A DNA stretch of 64,000 nt from Chryseobacterium tructae (GCF_030409875.1 NZ_JAUFQR010000001.1:1426001-1490000), one strand, 5' to 3'; counted from the first letter of the stretch, positions 46,493 through 55,122 are shown. Made by a program: numbers and translations. Notes: generated from the sequence alone by a model not told the origin.

Positions 46493-46858
46493 ATGAAAAA
46501 AAGAGTCCTGTTTTTCTCTTTTGTATTATTTTTCTCAGCTTTATGTGTAGGCCTTCTTACCCATACAGGGAAAACTAAATCATATTCTGATCTCTTATCG
46601 AAAATTCATCTTCTTCAGCAAAAATCGGATCAGCAGACTCAGCCTGAAATCTATAGTTTTTCAGACGCACAGGATGTACAGGATTCTAATGATTGGGAGA
46701 AAGTAAAATTTGATTATTCAATACTTGCTCAGCAATGGCTTAATTACTTCTTTGCAAAGTATACTTTTAATACTCCGGTTGCGGCTGTTCAAAACCGGGT
46801 TTATATTACAGCACCAAGATACATTCTGTATCATTCCCTGCAAATAGCGGGCTGCTAA
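46493..46858 (+). CDS. Small exported protein at the head of the urease island, possibly frameshifted
   Basis: The 121-residue protein has an N-terminal hydrophobic segment (VLFFSFVLFFSALCVGLL) acting as signal or anchor, then a polar region with no known domain. The reading frame ends at LQIAGC. Removing one G from GGG at 46849-46851 would let it continue with [21 protein letters not shown] to a stop at 46920-46922, a more protein-like end. This is tentative and opposite in sign to the deletions elsewhere. It is the first gene after the probable island promoter, about 160 bases before ureA. Function unknown. Confidence 0.45.
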   Translation: MKKRVLFFSFVLFFSALCVGLLTHTGKTKSYSDLLSKIHLLQQKSDQQTQPEIYSFSDAQDVQDSNDWEKVKFDYSILAQQWLNYFFAKYTFNTPVAAVQNRVYITAPRYILYHSLQIAGC

Positions 46859-47016
46859 TCCTATTTTAAATTTTGATGATCCGTTATATGGTTTGTATCC
46901 TACTATAGGTACAGATCCATAGGCTTCATTCCACATTTTACATTCTTGAACATATCTATTTGTCTTTTCAGAAAGGCGAAGCGGATACTGTTTGTCCAAT
47001 TTTAAATAAAAATATT

Positions 47017-47319
47017 ATGCACTTAACACCGAGAGAAACGGAGAAGCTTATGCTATTTCTGGCAGGAGAGCTAGCTCTAAAAAGAAAGGCTAGAGGCCTT
47101 AAATTAAACTATCCAGAATCAATTGCATTGATCAGTCACTTTTTGCTTGAAGGAGCAAGAGACGGAAAAAGAGTCGCTGAACTGATGCAGGAAGGCGCAA
47201 ATCTTTTAACCAAAGATGATGTGATGCCTGGCGTGGCAGAAATGATCCACGATGTTCAGATCGAAGCTACATTCCCTGATGGAACAAAGCTGGTAACCGT
47301 ACACAACCCAATCCGTTAA
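47017..47319 (+). CDS. ureA: Urease gamma subunit
   Basis: The 100-residue subunit begins [11 protein letters not shown] at ATG 47017. A longer in-frame form from 46960 lacks family support. [15 protein letters not shown] and VTVHNPI at the C-terminus are typical. It forms the (UreABC)3 structural enzyme with the next two genes. The ureB start is 12 bases downstream. Confidence 0.96.
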   Translation: MHLTPRETEKLMLFLAGELALKRKARGLKLNYPESIALISHFLLEGARDGKRVAELMQEGANLLTKDDVMPGVAEMIHDVQIEATFPDGTKLVTVHNPIR

Positions 47320-47331
47320 TTCCTATTGATT

Positions 47332-47700
47332 ATGATACCAGGAGAAATTTTTGTAAAAGAAGGTACTATTATCTGCAATGAAGGCAGAGAAACAGCCAAA
47401 ATAAAAGTCACCAACACAGGAGACCGTCCTATTCAGGTAGGATCACACTTTCACTTTTTTGAAGTAAACAAGGCGATGAGCTTTGACCGTGAAAAAGCTT
47501 TCGGAAAAAGGCTAAATATCGTAGCAAGTACTGCCGTACGTTTCGAACCGGGAGAAGAAAAAGAAGTGGAATTGGTGGAAATAGGAGGAACCAAAAAAGC
47601 AATGGGCTTCAATAACCTTGTAGATGGACAGGTAGATTCTGAAGATCAGAAAAGAGAAAGCCTAGCAAAAGTTCAAGAGTTAAACTTTAAAAATCAGTAA
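47332..47700 (+). CDS. ureB: Urease beta subunit
   Basis: The 122-residue subunit starts at ATG 47332 ([11 protein letters not shown]). It has the family hallmarks [19 protein letters not shown], split here as [12 protein letters not shown] and FHFFEVN, and [17 protein letters not shown]. It is separate from UreA and UreC, as in most bacteria and unlike the fused Helicobacter form. The ureC ATG follows after one base. Confidence 0.96.
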   Translation: MIPGEIFVKEGTIICNEGRETAKIKVTNTGDRPIQVGSHFHFFEVNKAMSFDREKAFGKRLNIVASTAVRFEPGEEKEVELVEIGGTKKAMGFNNLVDGQVDSEDQKRESLAKVQELNFKNQ

Positions 47701-47701
47701 G

Positions 47702-49422
47702 ATGAGCTTAAACGTAGACAGAAAACAATACGCTAATATATTAGGTCCTACAGCTGGAGATAAAATCAGACTGGGAGACACTGAAATTATTATTGAAATC
47801 GAAAAAGATTTCACCCATTACGGAGACGAAGCTGTTTTCGGAGGAGGAAAAACCGTACGTGACGGTATGGGACAGAATGTTACTGCTAAAAGAGATGAAG
47901 GTGTTCTTGACCTTTGTATCACAGGGGCAGTAATTATCGACCACTGGGGAATTGTAAAAGGAGATATAGGAATTAAAGACGGTAAAATTGTAGGGATTGG
48001 AAAAGCCGGTAACCCTGATACAATGGACGGGGTAAGTCCTAACATGATCATCGGGGCTTCTACAGAAGTTCACGGAGGTAAAGGATATATCGTAACTGCA
48101 GGAGGTATTGATACTCACATTCATTACATCTGTCCACAACAAATTGAAACCTCTTTATATAGTGGAATCACTACCATGATCGGAGGTGGAACTGGTCCAA
48201 ATGACGGAACAAACGCTACAACAGTAACTCCAGGTAAATTCAATATGCAGAAGATGCTTGAAGCAGCAGAAGAATATCCAATGAACCTAGGGTTCTTCGG
48301 AAAGGAAACTGTTCTGCTGAAGAGCCTATTGAAGAGCAGGTGGAAGCAGGAGCATTAGGAGTAAAAATCCATGAAGACTGGGGGGCAACACCTGCAACCA
48401 TTGATGCGGCTTTAAAAGTGGCAGATAAATATGACGTTCAGGTAGCGATCCACACGGATACCTTAAATGAAGGGGGGTTCCTGGAGGATACGATGAGAGC
48501 GATCAACGGAAGAGTAATCCATACATTCCACACGGAAGGTGCAGGTGGTGGCCACGCTCCTGATATCATTAAAGCTGCAATGTATCCAAACGTATTACCT
48601 GCTTCTACTAACCCAACACGTCCTTACACTATCAATACGATTGATGAGCACTTGGATATGTTGATGGTTTGTCACCACTTAAGCAAAAACATCCCTGAAG
48701 ATGTGGCATTCGCAGATTCACGTATCCGTCCTGAAACGATTGCAGCAGAAGATATCCTTCACGATATGGGTGTTTTCAGTATCATGAGTTCCGACTCTCA
48801 GGCAATGGGTAGACCAGGAGAAGTGATCACAAGAACCTGGCAGACAGCAAGTAAAATGAAAGAGCAAAGAGGTGATTTAGCTGAAGATCAGGATAGTGGA
48901 AATGATAACTATCGTGCCAAGAGATATGTGGCTAAATATACGATCAACCCAGCAATTGCACACGGTATTTCAGAATATGTAGGATCTCTTGAAGAAGGAA
49001 AATTAGCGGATTTAGTAATTTGGAAACCAGCATTGTTCGGAGTGAAACCTGAAATGATTGTAAAAGGGGGATTTGTAATTGCTGCTAAAATGGGAGATCC
49101 AAATGCTTCTATTCCAACACCACAACCCATCATCTATAGAAATATGTTTGGGGCTCACGGAAAAGCTAAGTATGGTATTTGTGCCAACTTCGTATCTCAA
49201 ATCTCTATCGATAACGGAACTATTGCTTCTTACGGGTTAGAAAAAATGATCCTTCCGGTGAAAAACTGTAGAAATATTTCTAAAAAAGATCTTATTCACA
49301 ATGATAAGACTCCTTTAATTGAAGTGAACCCTGAAAACTATAAAGTAACGGTAGATGGTGAATACATCACTTGTGAACCGGCGGAGACACTTCCTTTAAC
49401 ACAGTTGTATTATTTGTTCTAA
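47702..49422 (+). CDS. ureC: Urease alpha (catalytic) subunit, one frameshift
   Basis: UreC holds the dinickel site that hydrolyses urea to ammonia and carbamate. The corrected length is 573 residues, standard for the family. Nickel ligands and active-site residues are present: the HIH pair in [10 protein letters not shown] near 138, the carbamylated lysine region GVKIHEDWG near 218, [25 protein letters not shown], the flap cysteine in MVCHHLS and the aspartate in SSDSQAMGR. The frame is lost at 48301-48303, where AAA stands for AAAA in [11 protein letters not shown]. The two halves overlap in different frames and join exactly when one A is added. All catalytic residues survive on both sides, so a sequencing error is likely. 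Confidence 0.95.
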
Positions 49423-49439
49423 GAAAAATCTTATGAATA

Positions 49440-49472
49440 AAACCTAACAGGTTTCAAAAACCTGTTAGGTTT
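49440..49472. terminator. Long palindrome between ureC and the outer-membrane gene
   Basis: AAACCTAACAGGT (49440-49452) and ACCTGTTAGGTTT (49460-49472) form a 13-pair stem over a seven-base loop, followed by a loose T-rich tail (ATTTAAC). It may partly terminate transcription after ureABC or mark an RNA-processing site, since the accessory genes continue on the same strand. Confidence 0.6.
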
Positions 49473-49534
49473 ATTTAACAGCAAAAAAGATTTATCAGAC
49501 AGTATTTTAAAACAACTATAGAACTAAGTTTAGA

Positions 49535-50185
49535 ATGAAATATTTAAATAAAACAGTTTTTTCTCTTGCTGTAGCCGGGATGTCTTTCCTTTCTGGTAGT
49601 GTGAGCGCTCAATTTTTGGGCGGACACAGGCTTAAGAGTGATGAAGATGGGCCAAAAGGACAATTTATGATCTATGGTTCATTGGATTACTCCAAGGTTA
49701 CAACTCCTACAAACAGCAGCAGTACAGTTTCCAGTGCACCACTTGGAGTTGGGTATTTTATCAATAATAATGACCTTATCGGGGTTAATTATGCTTACTC
49801 TCAAAATTCTGTTAACCATAATGTGGTATATAAACAGAATGAAGCCGGAATTTGGTATAGTCCCTCATTAATGCTTGGAAAATACTTTGTGCTCATCGGG
49901 CAGGTAGATGCTCATTATGTTTGGGGACAACAACAGGCAACAACAGCTGACGCAATGCAGAACTTCAATGGTTTCCGTCTTCGGGCTTATCCTTTGATCG
50001 GAGTATTATTAGGCGGCGGTTGGGCTTTGAAATTCAAGTTTGCAGAACTTTCAATGCTTCAGACTAAAACTAAAGAAGAAGGTTGGACGAAAAGTTATGT
50101 GGCAGGAATCAGTGGTTCAACATTCGGAGTGGGCATTTCTAAAAACTTTGACTTCAGAAAAAAAACGGCTAAAAATGATAATTAA
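49535..50185 (+). CDS. Outer-membrane beta-barrel protein embedded in the urease operon
   Basis: The 216-residue protein has a signal peptide (SGSVSAQ, cleavage near residue 26) and a small barrel with alternating hydrophobic strands (PLGVGYFINNNDLIGVNYAY, WGQQQATTADAM, GISGSTFGVGISKNFDFRKK in outline). It resembles OmpW/OmpA-like eight-stranded porins (outer membrane protein beta-barrel domain) but has no peptidoglycan-binding part. It lies between ureC and ureE, and its last 11 bases overlap ureE. That position suggests a role in urea or nickel passage across the outer membrane, an inference from context only. Confidence 0.6.
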   Translation: MKYLNKTVFSLAVAGMSFLSGSVSAQFLGGHRLKSDEDGPKGQFMIYGSLDYSKVTTPTNSSSTVSSAPLGVGYFINNNDLIGVNYAYSQNSVNHNVVYKQNEAGIWYSPSLMLGKYFVLIGQVDAHYVWGQQQATTADAMQNFNGFRLRAYPLIGVLLGGGWALKFKFAELSMLQTKTKEEGWTKSYVAGISGSTFGVGISKNFDFRKKTAKNDN

Positions 50186-50684
50186 TCAAACCATAGGCAA
50201 TCTCACCGAAAATCCTACAGAAAAGAATATAGACTATCTGGATCTGGAATGGTTTGAAACCACGAAAAGAATTCAACGTAAAAGAACCAGAAACGGAGTG
50301 GACGTTGCCATCAAATTTCTAAAAGAAGGGCAACGTTTACGAGAAGGAGATATTCTTTTTGAGGATGCAGAAAAAGTAATAGCGATCAATGTGCTGGAAA
50401 CAGAGGCGATCGTAATGGTTCCCGGATCTTTACTGGAAATGGGAACAGTATGCTACGAGATCGGAAACAAGCATATCCCGCTTTTCATCCAGGATGATAA
50501 GGTGTTGCTTCCATTTGAAATGCCCATGTTCAGATGGTTGGAAGCAAGTGGTTTTAAACCGGAAAAACAATCCGTAAAACTATTGAATCTCCTTAAATCC
50601 AATGTAGAACCTCACGGGCATGGAAGTCTTGGCTCTACAATTTTTACCAAAATCTTAAAAATGGCCGCTCCAAAAGATGAATAA
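50175..50684 (+). CDS. ureE: Urease accessory protein UreE (nickel chaperone)
   Basis: The 169-residue protein starts at ATG 50175 (MIINQTIGNL). The long in-frame extension upstream lies inside the outer-membrane gene and is not used. UreE delivers nickel to the UreG/UreF/UreD complex. DYLDLEWFETTKRIQRKRT and LREGDILF, then NKHIPLFIQDD and GFKPEKQ are typical. The C-terminus has only HGHG rather than a long poly-His tail, so nickel storage capacity is small. The stop overlaps the ureF start. Confidence 0.92.
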   Translation: MIINQTIGNLTENPTEKNIDYLDLEWFETTKRIQRKRTRNGVDVAIKFLKEGQRLREGDILFEDAEKVIAINVLETEAIVMVPGSLLEMGTVCYEIGNKHIPLFIQDDKVLLPFEMPMFRWLEASGFKPEKQSVKLLNLLKSNVEPHGHGSLGSTIFTKILKMAAPKDE

Positions 50685-51375
50685 TATAAACATAAACTTT
50701 TTATCAGGACTCCTTCATCTGGCAGATCCAACACTACCGATCGGTGGCTATACACATTCCAACGGGCTTGAAACCTATGTACAGGAAAGAATCGTTCATA
50801 ATGCGGCGACTGCGAGAGAATTTGTACAGAACATGCTTCAATACAATCTTAAATTCAATGATGGAGCTTTTGTAAAACTGGCTTATAAAGCAGCTGAAAA
50901 AGGGGATTTACAAGCACTTTTGAATTTAGACAATGAGTGTAACGCGATAAAATGTCCGAGGGAAATCCGCCAGGCAAGCCAAAAATTAGGGCTAAGATTG
51001 ATCAAAATCTTCAAAAGAAGAGAAAGTTTTCCGTTGATGGAGGCTTTTGAAAAGGCTATTCAGAATAAAGAAGCCAATTCCCATTACTGTATTGTATTCG
51101 GAGTCTATGCTTATTTAATGAAGATCCCTTTATATGAAGCCTTGTTGGGATTCTATTATACCTCCGTTGCCGGGATGATTACCAATGCCGTAAAACTGGT
51201 TCCTCTGGGACAGCTTGATGGGCAAGATATCTTATTTGCTTTATATCCTGTCATGGAAAAAACAGTTTGGGAAACCATGGAGCTGGATAGGGATATGGTC
51301 GGGCTTTGTAATACAGCTTTTGATATCAGATGTATGCAGCACGAAAGGCTTTATTCAAGACTTTATATGTCGTAA
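50677..51375 (+). CDS. ureF: Urease accessory protein UreF
   Basis: The 232-residue all-helical protein acts in the UreD-UreF-UreG activation complex. DPTLPIGGYTHSNGLETYVQE near residue 15 is the family signature (PIGGYTHSNGLE), and FYTSVAGMITNAVKLVPLGQLDGQ and the CNTAFDIRCMQHERLYSRLYMS C-terminus are conserved. It overlaps ureE by eight bases, so translation is coupled. Confidence 0.95.
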   Translation: MNNININFLSGLLHLADPTLPIGGYTHSNGLETYVQERIVHNAATAREFVQNMLQYNLKFNDGAFVKLAYKAAEKGDLQALLNLDNECNAIKCPREIRQASQKLGLRLIKIFKRRESFPLMEAFEKAIQNKEANSHYCIVFGVYAYLMKIPLYEALLGFYYTSVAGMITNAVKLVPLGQLDGQDILFALYPVMEKTVWETMELDRDMVGLCNTAFDIRCMQHERLYSRLYMS

Positions 51376-51515
51376 AAGAGATTAAAGGGGCAGAATGTAA
51401 ATGATTTTTGTTGAGTGAAACGCCCTCGCGATCTCAAAATATCCTCAATCAATAAAAAAAATTAGCGCTCTCTGCGTTAAAAAAATAAAAACAAACAAAG
51501 TAAAATTTAAAGAAA

Positions 51516-52154
51516 ATGGAAAATAGAAAATACATAAAAGTAGGGGTTGCAGGACCTGTAGGATCAGGAAAAACTGCATTATTGGAACGTTTAAGCAGAA
51601 AATTATTCGGAAAATATGATCTTGGAGTCATTACTAATGATATTTATACTAAAGAGGATGCCGAGTTTATGGCTAAAAACAGCCTTTTACCTCACGACAG
51701 AATTATCGGAGTAGAAACGGGAGGTTGCCCTCACACAGCGATTCGTGAAGATGCCAGTATGAATCTTGAAGCAGTAGACGAATTGGCTGCACGTTTCCCT
51801 GAAATTGAATTGGTTCTTATTGAAAGTGGAGGTGATAACCTTTCTGCAACATTCAGTCCAGATCTTGCAGACGTTACCATCTTTATTATTGACGTAGCAG
51901 AAGGAGAGAAAATCCCTAGAAAAGGAGGTCCTGGTATTACAAGATCAGATTTATTGATCATCAACAAAATAGACCTTGCTCCTTATGTAGGGGCGAGCCT
52001 TGAAGTAATGGAAAATGATGCCAGAAGAATGAGAAAAGGAAACCCTTTTGTTTTCACTAACCTTAAAACAGATGAAGGGCTGGATAAAGTGATCGGGTGG
52101 ATCAAAAAATATGCTCTTTTAGAAGAAATTGAAGAACCGAACTTAGTAAGATAA
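51516..52154 (+). CDS. ureG: Urease accessory GTPase UreG
   Basis: The 212-residue SIMIBI GTPase supplies energy and nickel for urease maturation. The P-loop [14 protein letters not shown] is near residue 12, the nickel-site CPH motif in [13 protein letters not shown] near 70, [16 protein letters not shown] the switch region and NKID the base-specificity motif. It lies 140 bases past ureF across a noncoding gap and is followed directly by ureD. Confidence 0.97.
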   Translation: MENRKYIKVGVAGPVGSGKTALLERLSRKLFGKYDLGVITNDIYTKEDAEFMAKNSLLPHDRIIGVETGGCPHTAIREDASMNLEAVDELAARFPEIELVLIESGGDNLSATFSPDLADVTIFIIDVAEGEKIPRKGGPGITRSDLLIINKIDLAPYVGASLEVMENDARRMRKGNPFVFTNLKTDEGLDKVIGWIKKYALLEEIEEPNLVR

Positions 52155-52943
52155 ATGGATAGTCGTTTAAATATTATCGCAGGATTTAAGGGAGGGGAAT
52201 CATATGTGAAGGATCTTTATGTTTCATTGCCTTTCAGAGTTGTTTCTGTAGGGCAGAGAAAAAGTGATAAGAAACTGTATCAGATGGTGATGAGCTCCTC
52301 CCCGGGAATTCTGGATGGAGATCATTATCACCTGGATGTAGCTCTTGAAAAAGGATCTTCCCTTCAGTTACAGTCACAGTCGTATCAGAGACTTTTCAAT
52401 ATGGAAGATAAGGCTGTTCAGGAATTGAATGTAACAATGGAAGATGAAACTTCATTTGCCTATGTTCCGCATCCTATTGTTCCGCATGAAGATTCAAACT
52501 TTAAAAGTAAAGCCAATGTGCATATCGGGAAAAACAGCCAGATCATCATTAGTGAGATCATTACCTGCGGACGAAAGCATTATGGTGAGGTTTTTAAACT
52601 GAGACGTTTCCAGAACCTTATGGAAATCTATCATAACAATAAATTGGTTGTCAAGGATAATGTAGTGATCCAGCCGGATCTGATTCCGATCAGCAGCATT
52701 GGTAACCTGGAGCAGTATACCCATCAAGGAACCTTGATCTTCTATAGTACAAAGGAAAATGTAGATAAAAATGGTTTGATTGAAGAAATTGTAGAAGCTG
52801 CAGCTCAGCATCATGAAGATATGGAGGTTGGAGTTTCTGCTATGGAAGATAACGGTTTTGTAGTGAGAGCTCTAGGGCATGGAGGAGAATTGATGTACAA
52901 CTTTTTTGTTTATGTACAGGAAATTCTTTGGTCTTTGGAGTAA
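52155..52943 (+). CDS. ureD: Urease accessory protein UreD (UreH)
   Basis: The 262-residue scaffold binds apo-urease and recruits UreF and UreG. SSPGILDGDHYHLDVALEKGSSLQLQSQSYQRLF, seen as SPGILDGDHY and QSQSYQRLF, is the family core, and ISEIITCGRKHYGE follows. It starts immediately after the ureG stop. In most species ureD leads the operon. Its place at the end is usual in Bacteroidetes. Confidence 0.93.
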   Translation: MDSRLNIIAGFKGGESYVKDLYVSLPFRVVSVGQRKSDKKLYQMVMSSSPGILDGDHYHLDVALEKGSSLQLQSQSYQRLFNMEDKAVQELNVTMEDETSFAYVPHPIVPHEDSNFKSKANVHIGKNSQIIISEIITCGRKHYGEVFKLRRFQNLMEIYHNNKLVVKDNVVIQPDLIPISSIGNLEQYTHQGTLIFYSTKENVDKNGLIEEIVEAAAQHHEDMEVGVSAMEDNGFVVRALGHGGELMYNFFVYVQEILWSLE

Positions 52944-52959
52944 AAAAGAAAGTCTTAGG

Positions 52960-52992
52960 AGCCTTGTCAAGGTTTAAAACCTTGACAAGGCT
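52960..52992. repeat. Perfect 16-base-arm palindrome after ureD
   Basis: AGCCTTGTCAAGGTTT (52960-52975) is followed by one base and then AAACCTTGACAAGGCT (52977-52992). There is no T tract, so it is more a palindromic repeat than a classical terminator, though it could still end the ure transcript. It resembles in plan the AACCTAACAGGTTT palindrome after ureC. Confidence 0.75.
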
Positions 52993-53013
52993 GGCACCTT
53001 TGAGAGTATATAT

Positions 53014-53077
53014 TCAACAGAAGCGGGCTTTAGCCCGCGTCAATAAAAAGAAATCTTCCGTTGGCTTTAGCCAAAAC
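53014..53077. repeat. Bipartite REP-like element
   Basis: GCGGGCTTTAGCCCGC (53023-53038) and TTGGCTTTAGCCAA (53061-53074) followed by AAC, preceded by TTCAACAGAA. This is the same two-hairpin plan and spacing as the copies at 27.62 and 43.06 kb. Confidence 0.8.
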
Positions 53078-53113
53078 GTAATAAAGAATCTGAAATAACA
53101 GAATTAATAGAAA

Positions 53114-53815
53114 ATGGACAGTACAGTGTGGGCGCTTCTTTTAAGTGCCGTTTCAATAAGTTTTATACATACCGCTTCAGGGCCAGATCACTATCTGCCT
53201 TTTATCGTGATTTCAAAATCCAAGAAATGGAGCGGAATGAAAACGGCAATATTAACCGTGGTTTGCGGGTTTGGACATGTTCTGAGCTCTCTTGTTCTTG
53301 GTTTTATTGGAGTCTTTTTAGGCTGGCAGCTGAATAAGATTTCCTGGTTTCAGGATATCAGAGGGAACTTCTCAGGATGGGCATTACTGATCTTTGGCGG
53401 AGTTTATCTGGTGTATGGGCTTATTCAGGCCATCAGGAATAAACCTCATAAACATTTCGATGTAATGGGTGATGATGTTTACGTGTATGAACACAATCAC
53501 AGTGAAGTTGTAATGCCTCAAACAAGGATAAAAGTAACGCCACTGGTTCTTTTTATGATTTTCGTAATGGGCCCCAGTGAACCCTTGATTCCTTTATTGT
53601 TCTATTCTGGAGTGAAACATTCTATGTCTGAAATTGCTGTTCTGGTGACTTCATTCACTATTACTACTGTTTTAACGATGCTTGGAATGGTTCTTCTAGG
53701 GCGTTATGGCTATTCAACACTTTTCAATACCGAAAAACTGGAAAGATATATGGGAGTGGTAAGTGGAGCTGTGGTAACAGTCTGCGGAATCGGAATGGTC
53801 TTTCTGGGATGGTAA
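53114..53815 (+). CDS. NicO/UreH-like membrane metal transporter
   Basis: The 233-residue protein has about six membrane segments. The first carries HTASGPDHYLPF, an H-x(5)-DH form of the histidine-aspartate motif of nickel/cobalt transporters, and the second carries CGFGHVLSSLVLGFIG. A cytoplasmic loop has HKHFD and HNH clusters. The order of features matches the NicO/UreH-RcnA branch. Its place in the urease island argues for nickel uptake, but RcnA-like members export nickel, so direction is not settled. Confidence 0.8.
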   Translation: MDSTVWALLLSAVSISFIHTASGPDHYLPFIVISKSKKWSGMKTAILTVVCGFGHVLSSLVLGFIGVFLGWQLNKISWFQDIRGNFSGWALLIFGGVYLVYGLIQAIRNKPHKHFDVMGDDVYVYEHNHSEVVMPQTRIKVTPLVLFMIFVMGPSEPLIPLLFYSGVKHSMSEIAVLVTSFTITTVLTMLGMVLLGRYGYSTLFNTEKLERYMGVVSGAVVTVCGIGMVFLGW

Positions 53816-54046
53816 GTGGGGTTTAAGGGTTTTAGAGTAGGAGAGTAGAAGGATGAGAATGTTTAAAGTTCAAGGATTGAAGTTTAAGGTTGCCATTCTT
53901 TCACTGATGATTCACCATTCACTTGTGAAGCAAAATTGACTATTGACCTTTAAGGCTAGAATGTCTCTCATCTCTTCGTCTATTATCTTTCATCTATCTC
54001 TCATCTCTATCCAATATTTCCAATCATTAATACAATTAAAAAAACT
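53816..54046. repeat. Intergenic copy of the dispersed degenerate repeat
   Basis: From about 53880 to 54005 it carries the words CACTTGTGAAGCAAAATTGA, CTATTGACCTTTAAGG, TCTCTCATCTCTTCGTCTAT, in the same order as the copies at 54950-55085 and, reversed, at 43548-43690. It is noncoding. Confidence 0.55.
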
Positions 54047-54934
54047 ATGGACGAATTTTTCAAAAAACTACCTTTTTTAGACAATGTTTTAAAAGGAATC
54101 GGGCAGATTATGCTTCAGGAAAACAGATGGACTGGGCTTCTGTTTCTTATAGGAATCTTTATGGGAAGCTGGCAATGTGGAGTTGCGGTGTTGCTTTCAA
54201 CAGCAGCCGGAACATTTGCTGCCATGAAGCTGAAGTACAGTCAGTCTGAAATTAATGCCGGATTGTACGGTTTCAGTGCCGCACTTGTAGGAGTAGCATT
54301 AGCCTTTTTATTTGAGACAACAATTGTAATTTGGGTACTTATTATATTAGGCGGAGCATTGGCTGCTGTTATTCAGCATTTCTTTATTCAAAAGAAAATT
54401 CCGGTGTTTACTTTTCCTTTCATTGTAATTACATGGATCTTGGTATTTGCCTTACATCATTTTACACATATTCCTCCGTCTGCAATGTTGAGCGCTGAGG
54501 TAGTATCTACAAAGTATGATGATTTTCTTACCTGTACCAATGGTTTTGGTGAAGTGATATTCCAGGGTGGGGTAATTTCAGGAATGATTTTCTTTGTTGC
54601 TGTTTTTATCAGTTCACCGGTAGCCGCCTTATATGGATTGGCAGCATCTATTCTGGGTGCGGGATTATCACAATTTAATGGAGAACCCGTTAAGGAAATT
54701 CATATGGGATTATTCGGATTCAATGCAGTACTTTCGGCGATTGTATTTTCCGGGGTTAAAAAAACAGATGGTTTATGGGTACTTATTGCTGTGTTTTTAA
54801 CAATAGTAATTGACGATCTTTTGGTTGATAATCATTGTCTGGATATGGTTGGTGGAGTATTTACTTTCCCATTTGTAGCAGGAACATGGATCACCCTTTT
54901 AATTCAAAAAGTATTTCTTAAAGCAAAAGCATAG
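54047..54934 (+). CDS. Urea transporter (UT family)
   Basis: The 295-residue protein has about ten membrane segments arranged as two homologous halves. QIMLQENRWTGLLFLIGIF is the UT signature (Q-x-x-Q-x-N-x-x-x-G-L), repeated in weaker form in the second half (EVIFQGGVISGMIFFVAVF). NAGLYGFSAALVGVAL and HMGLFGFNAVLSAIVF are the paired LYGFNAAL-like loops that line the urea pore. The gene is placed between the NicO-like transporter and a TonB-dependent receptor and should bring urea to the cytoplasmic urease. Confidence 0.9.
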   Translation: MDEFFKKLPFLDNVLKGIGQIMLQENRWTGLLFLIGIFMGSWQCGVAVLLSTAAGTFAAMKLKYSQSEINAGLYGFSAALVGVALAFLFETTIVIWVLIILGGALAAVIQHFFIQKKIPVFTFPFIVITWILVFALHHFTHIPPSAMLSAEVVSTKYDDFLTCTNGFGEVIFQGGVISGMIFFVAVFISSPVAALYGLAASILGAGLSQFNGEPVKEIHMGLFGFNAVLSAIVFSGVKKTDGLWVLIAVFLTIVIDDLLVDNHCLDMVGGVFTFPFVAGTWITLLIQKVFLKAKA

Positions 54935-55122
54935 ACTTGGGTTGGGGGTTCTAGAGTTTGAAGGTTTTAGAGTTTGAGAGTAGGAATATTCAAGGTTGTG
55001 ATCCTTTCACGGGTAATTGGAATTTCAAAATTCCCTATTGAATTTTAAGACTAAAACATCTATCATCTCTTCGTCTATCATCTAATATCCAACCACTAAT
55101 CTCTAATTTAACAAAACAAAAA
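54935..55122. repeat. Intergenic copy of the dispersed degenerate repeat
   Basis: About 54950-55085 has GAGTTTGAAGG and GAGTTTGAGAG heptad-like words, then CCTATTGAATTTTAAGACTA, AACATCTATCATCTCTTCGT and CTATCATC. It is the second copy flanking the urea-transporter gene. Confidence 0.55.

Noticed and set aside
46718..46999. 93-codon minus-strand ORF before ureA
   Set aside because: It lies opposite the exported small protein and the ureA leader. No family is recognised and the plus-strand reading has a clear signal peptide, so it is taken as a shadow.
46960..47016. Longer UreA start
   Set aside because: The extra 19 residues are not part of the urease gamma family, which begins at MHLTPRE. 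The ATG at 47017 is the normal start.
48301..48360. Programmed frameshift in ureC
   Set aside because: There is no slippery heptamer followed by a strong pseudoknot, urease is not known to use frameshifting, and seven similar breaks elsewhere in the window have the same homopolymer cause.
50040..50174. 45-residue N-terminal extension of UreE
   Set aside because: It overlaps the end of the outer-membrane gene in another frame and is basic and unlike the family. UreE starts at MIINQTIG.
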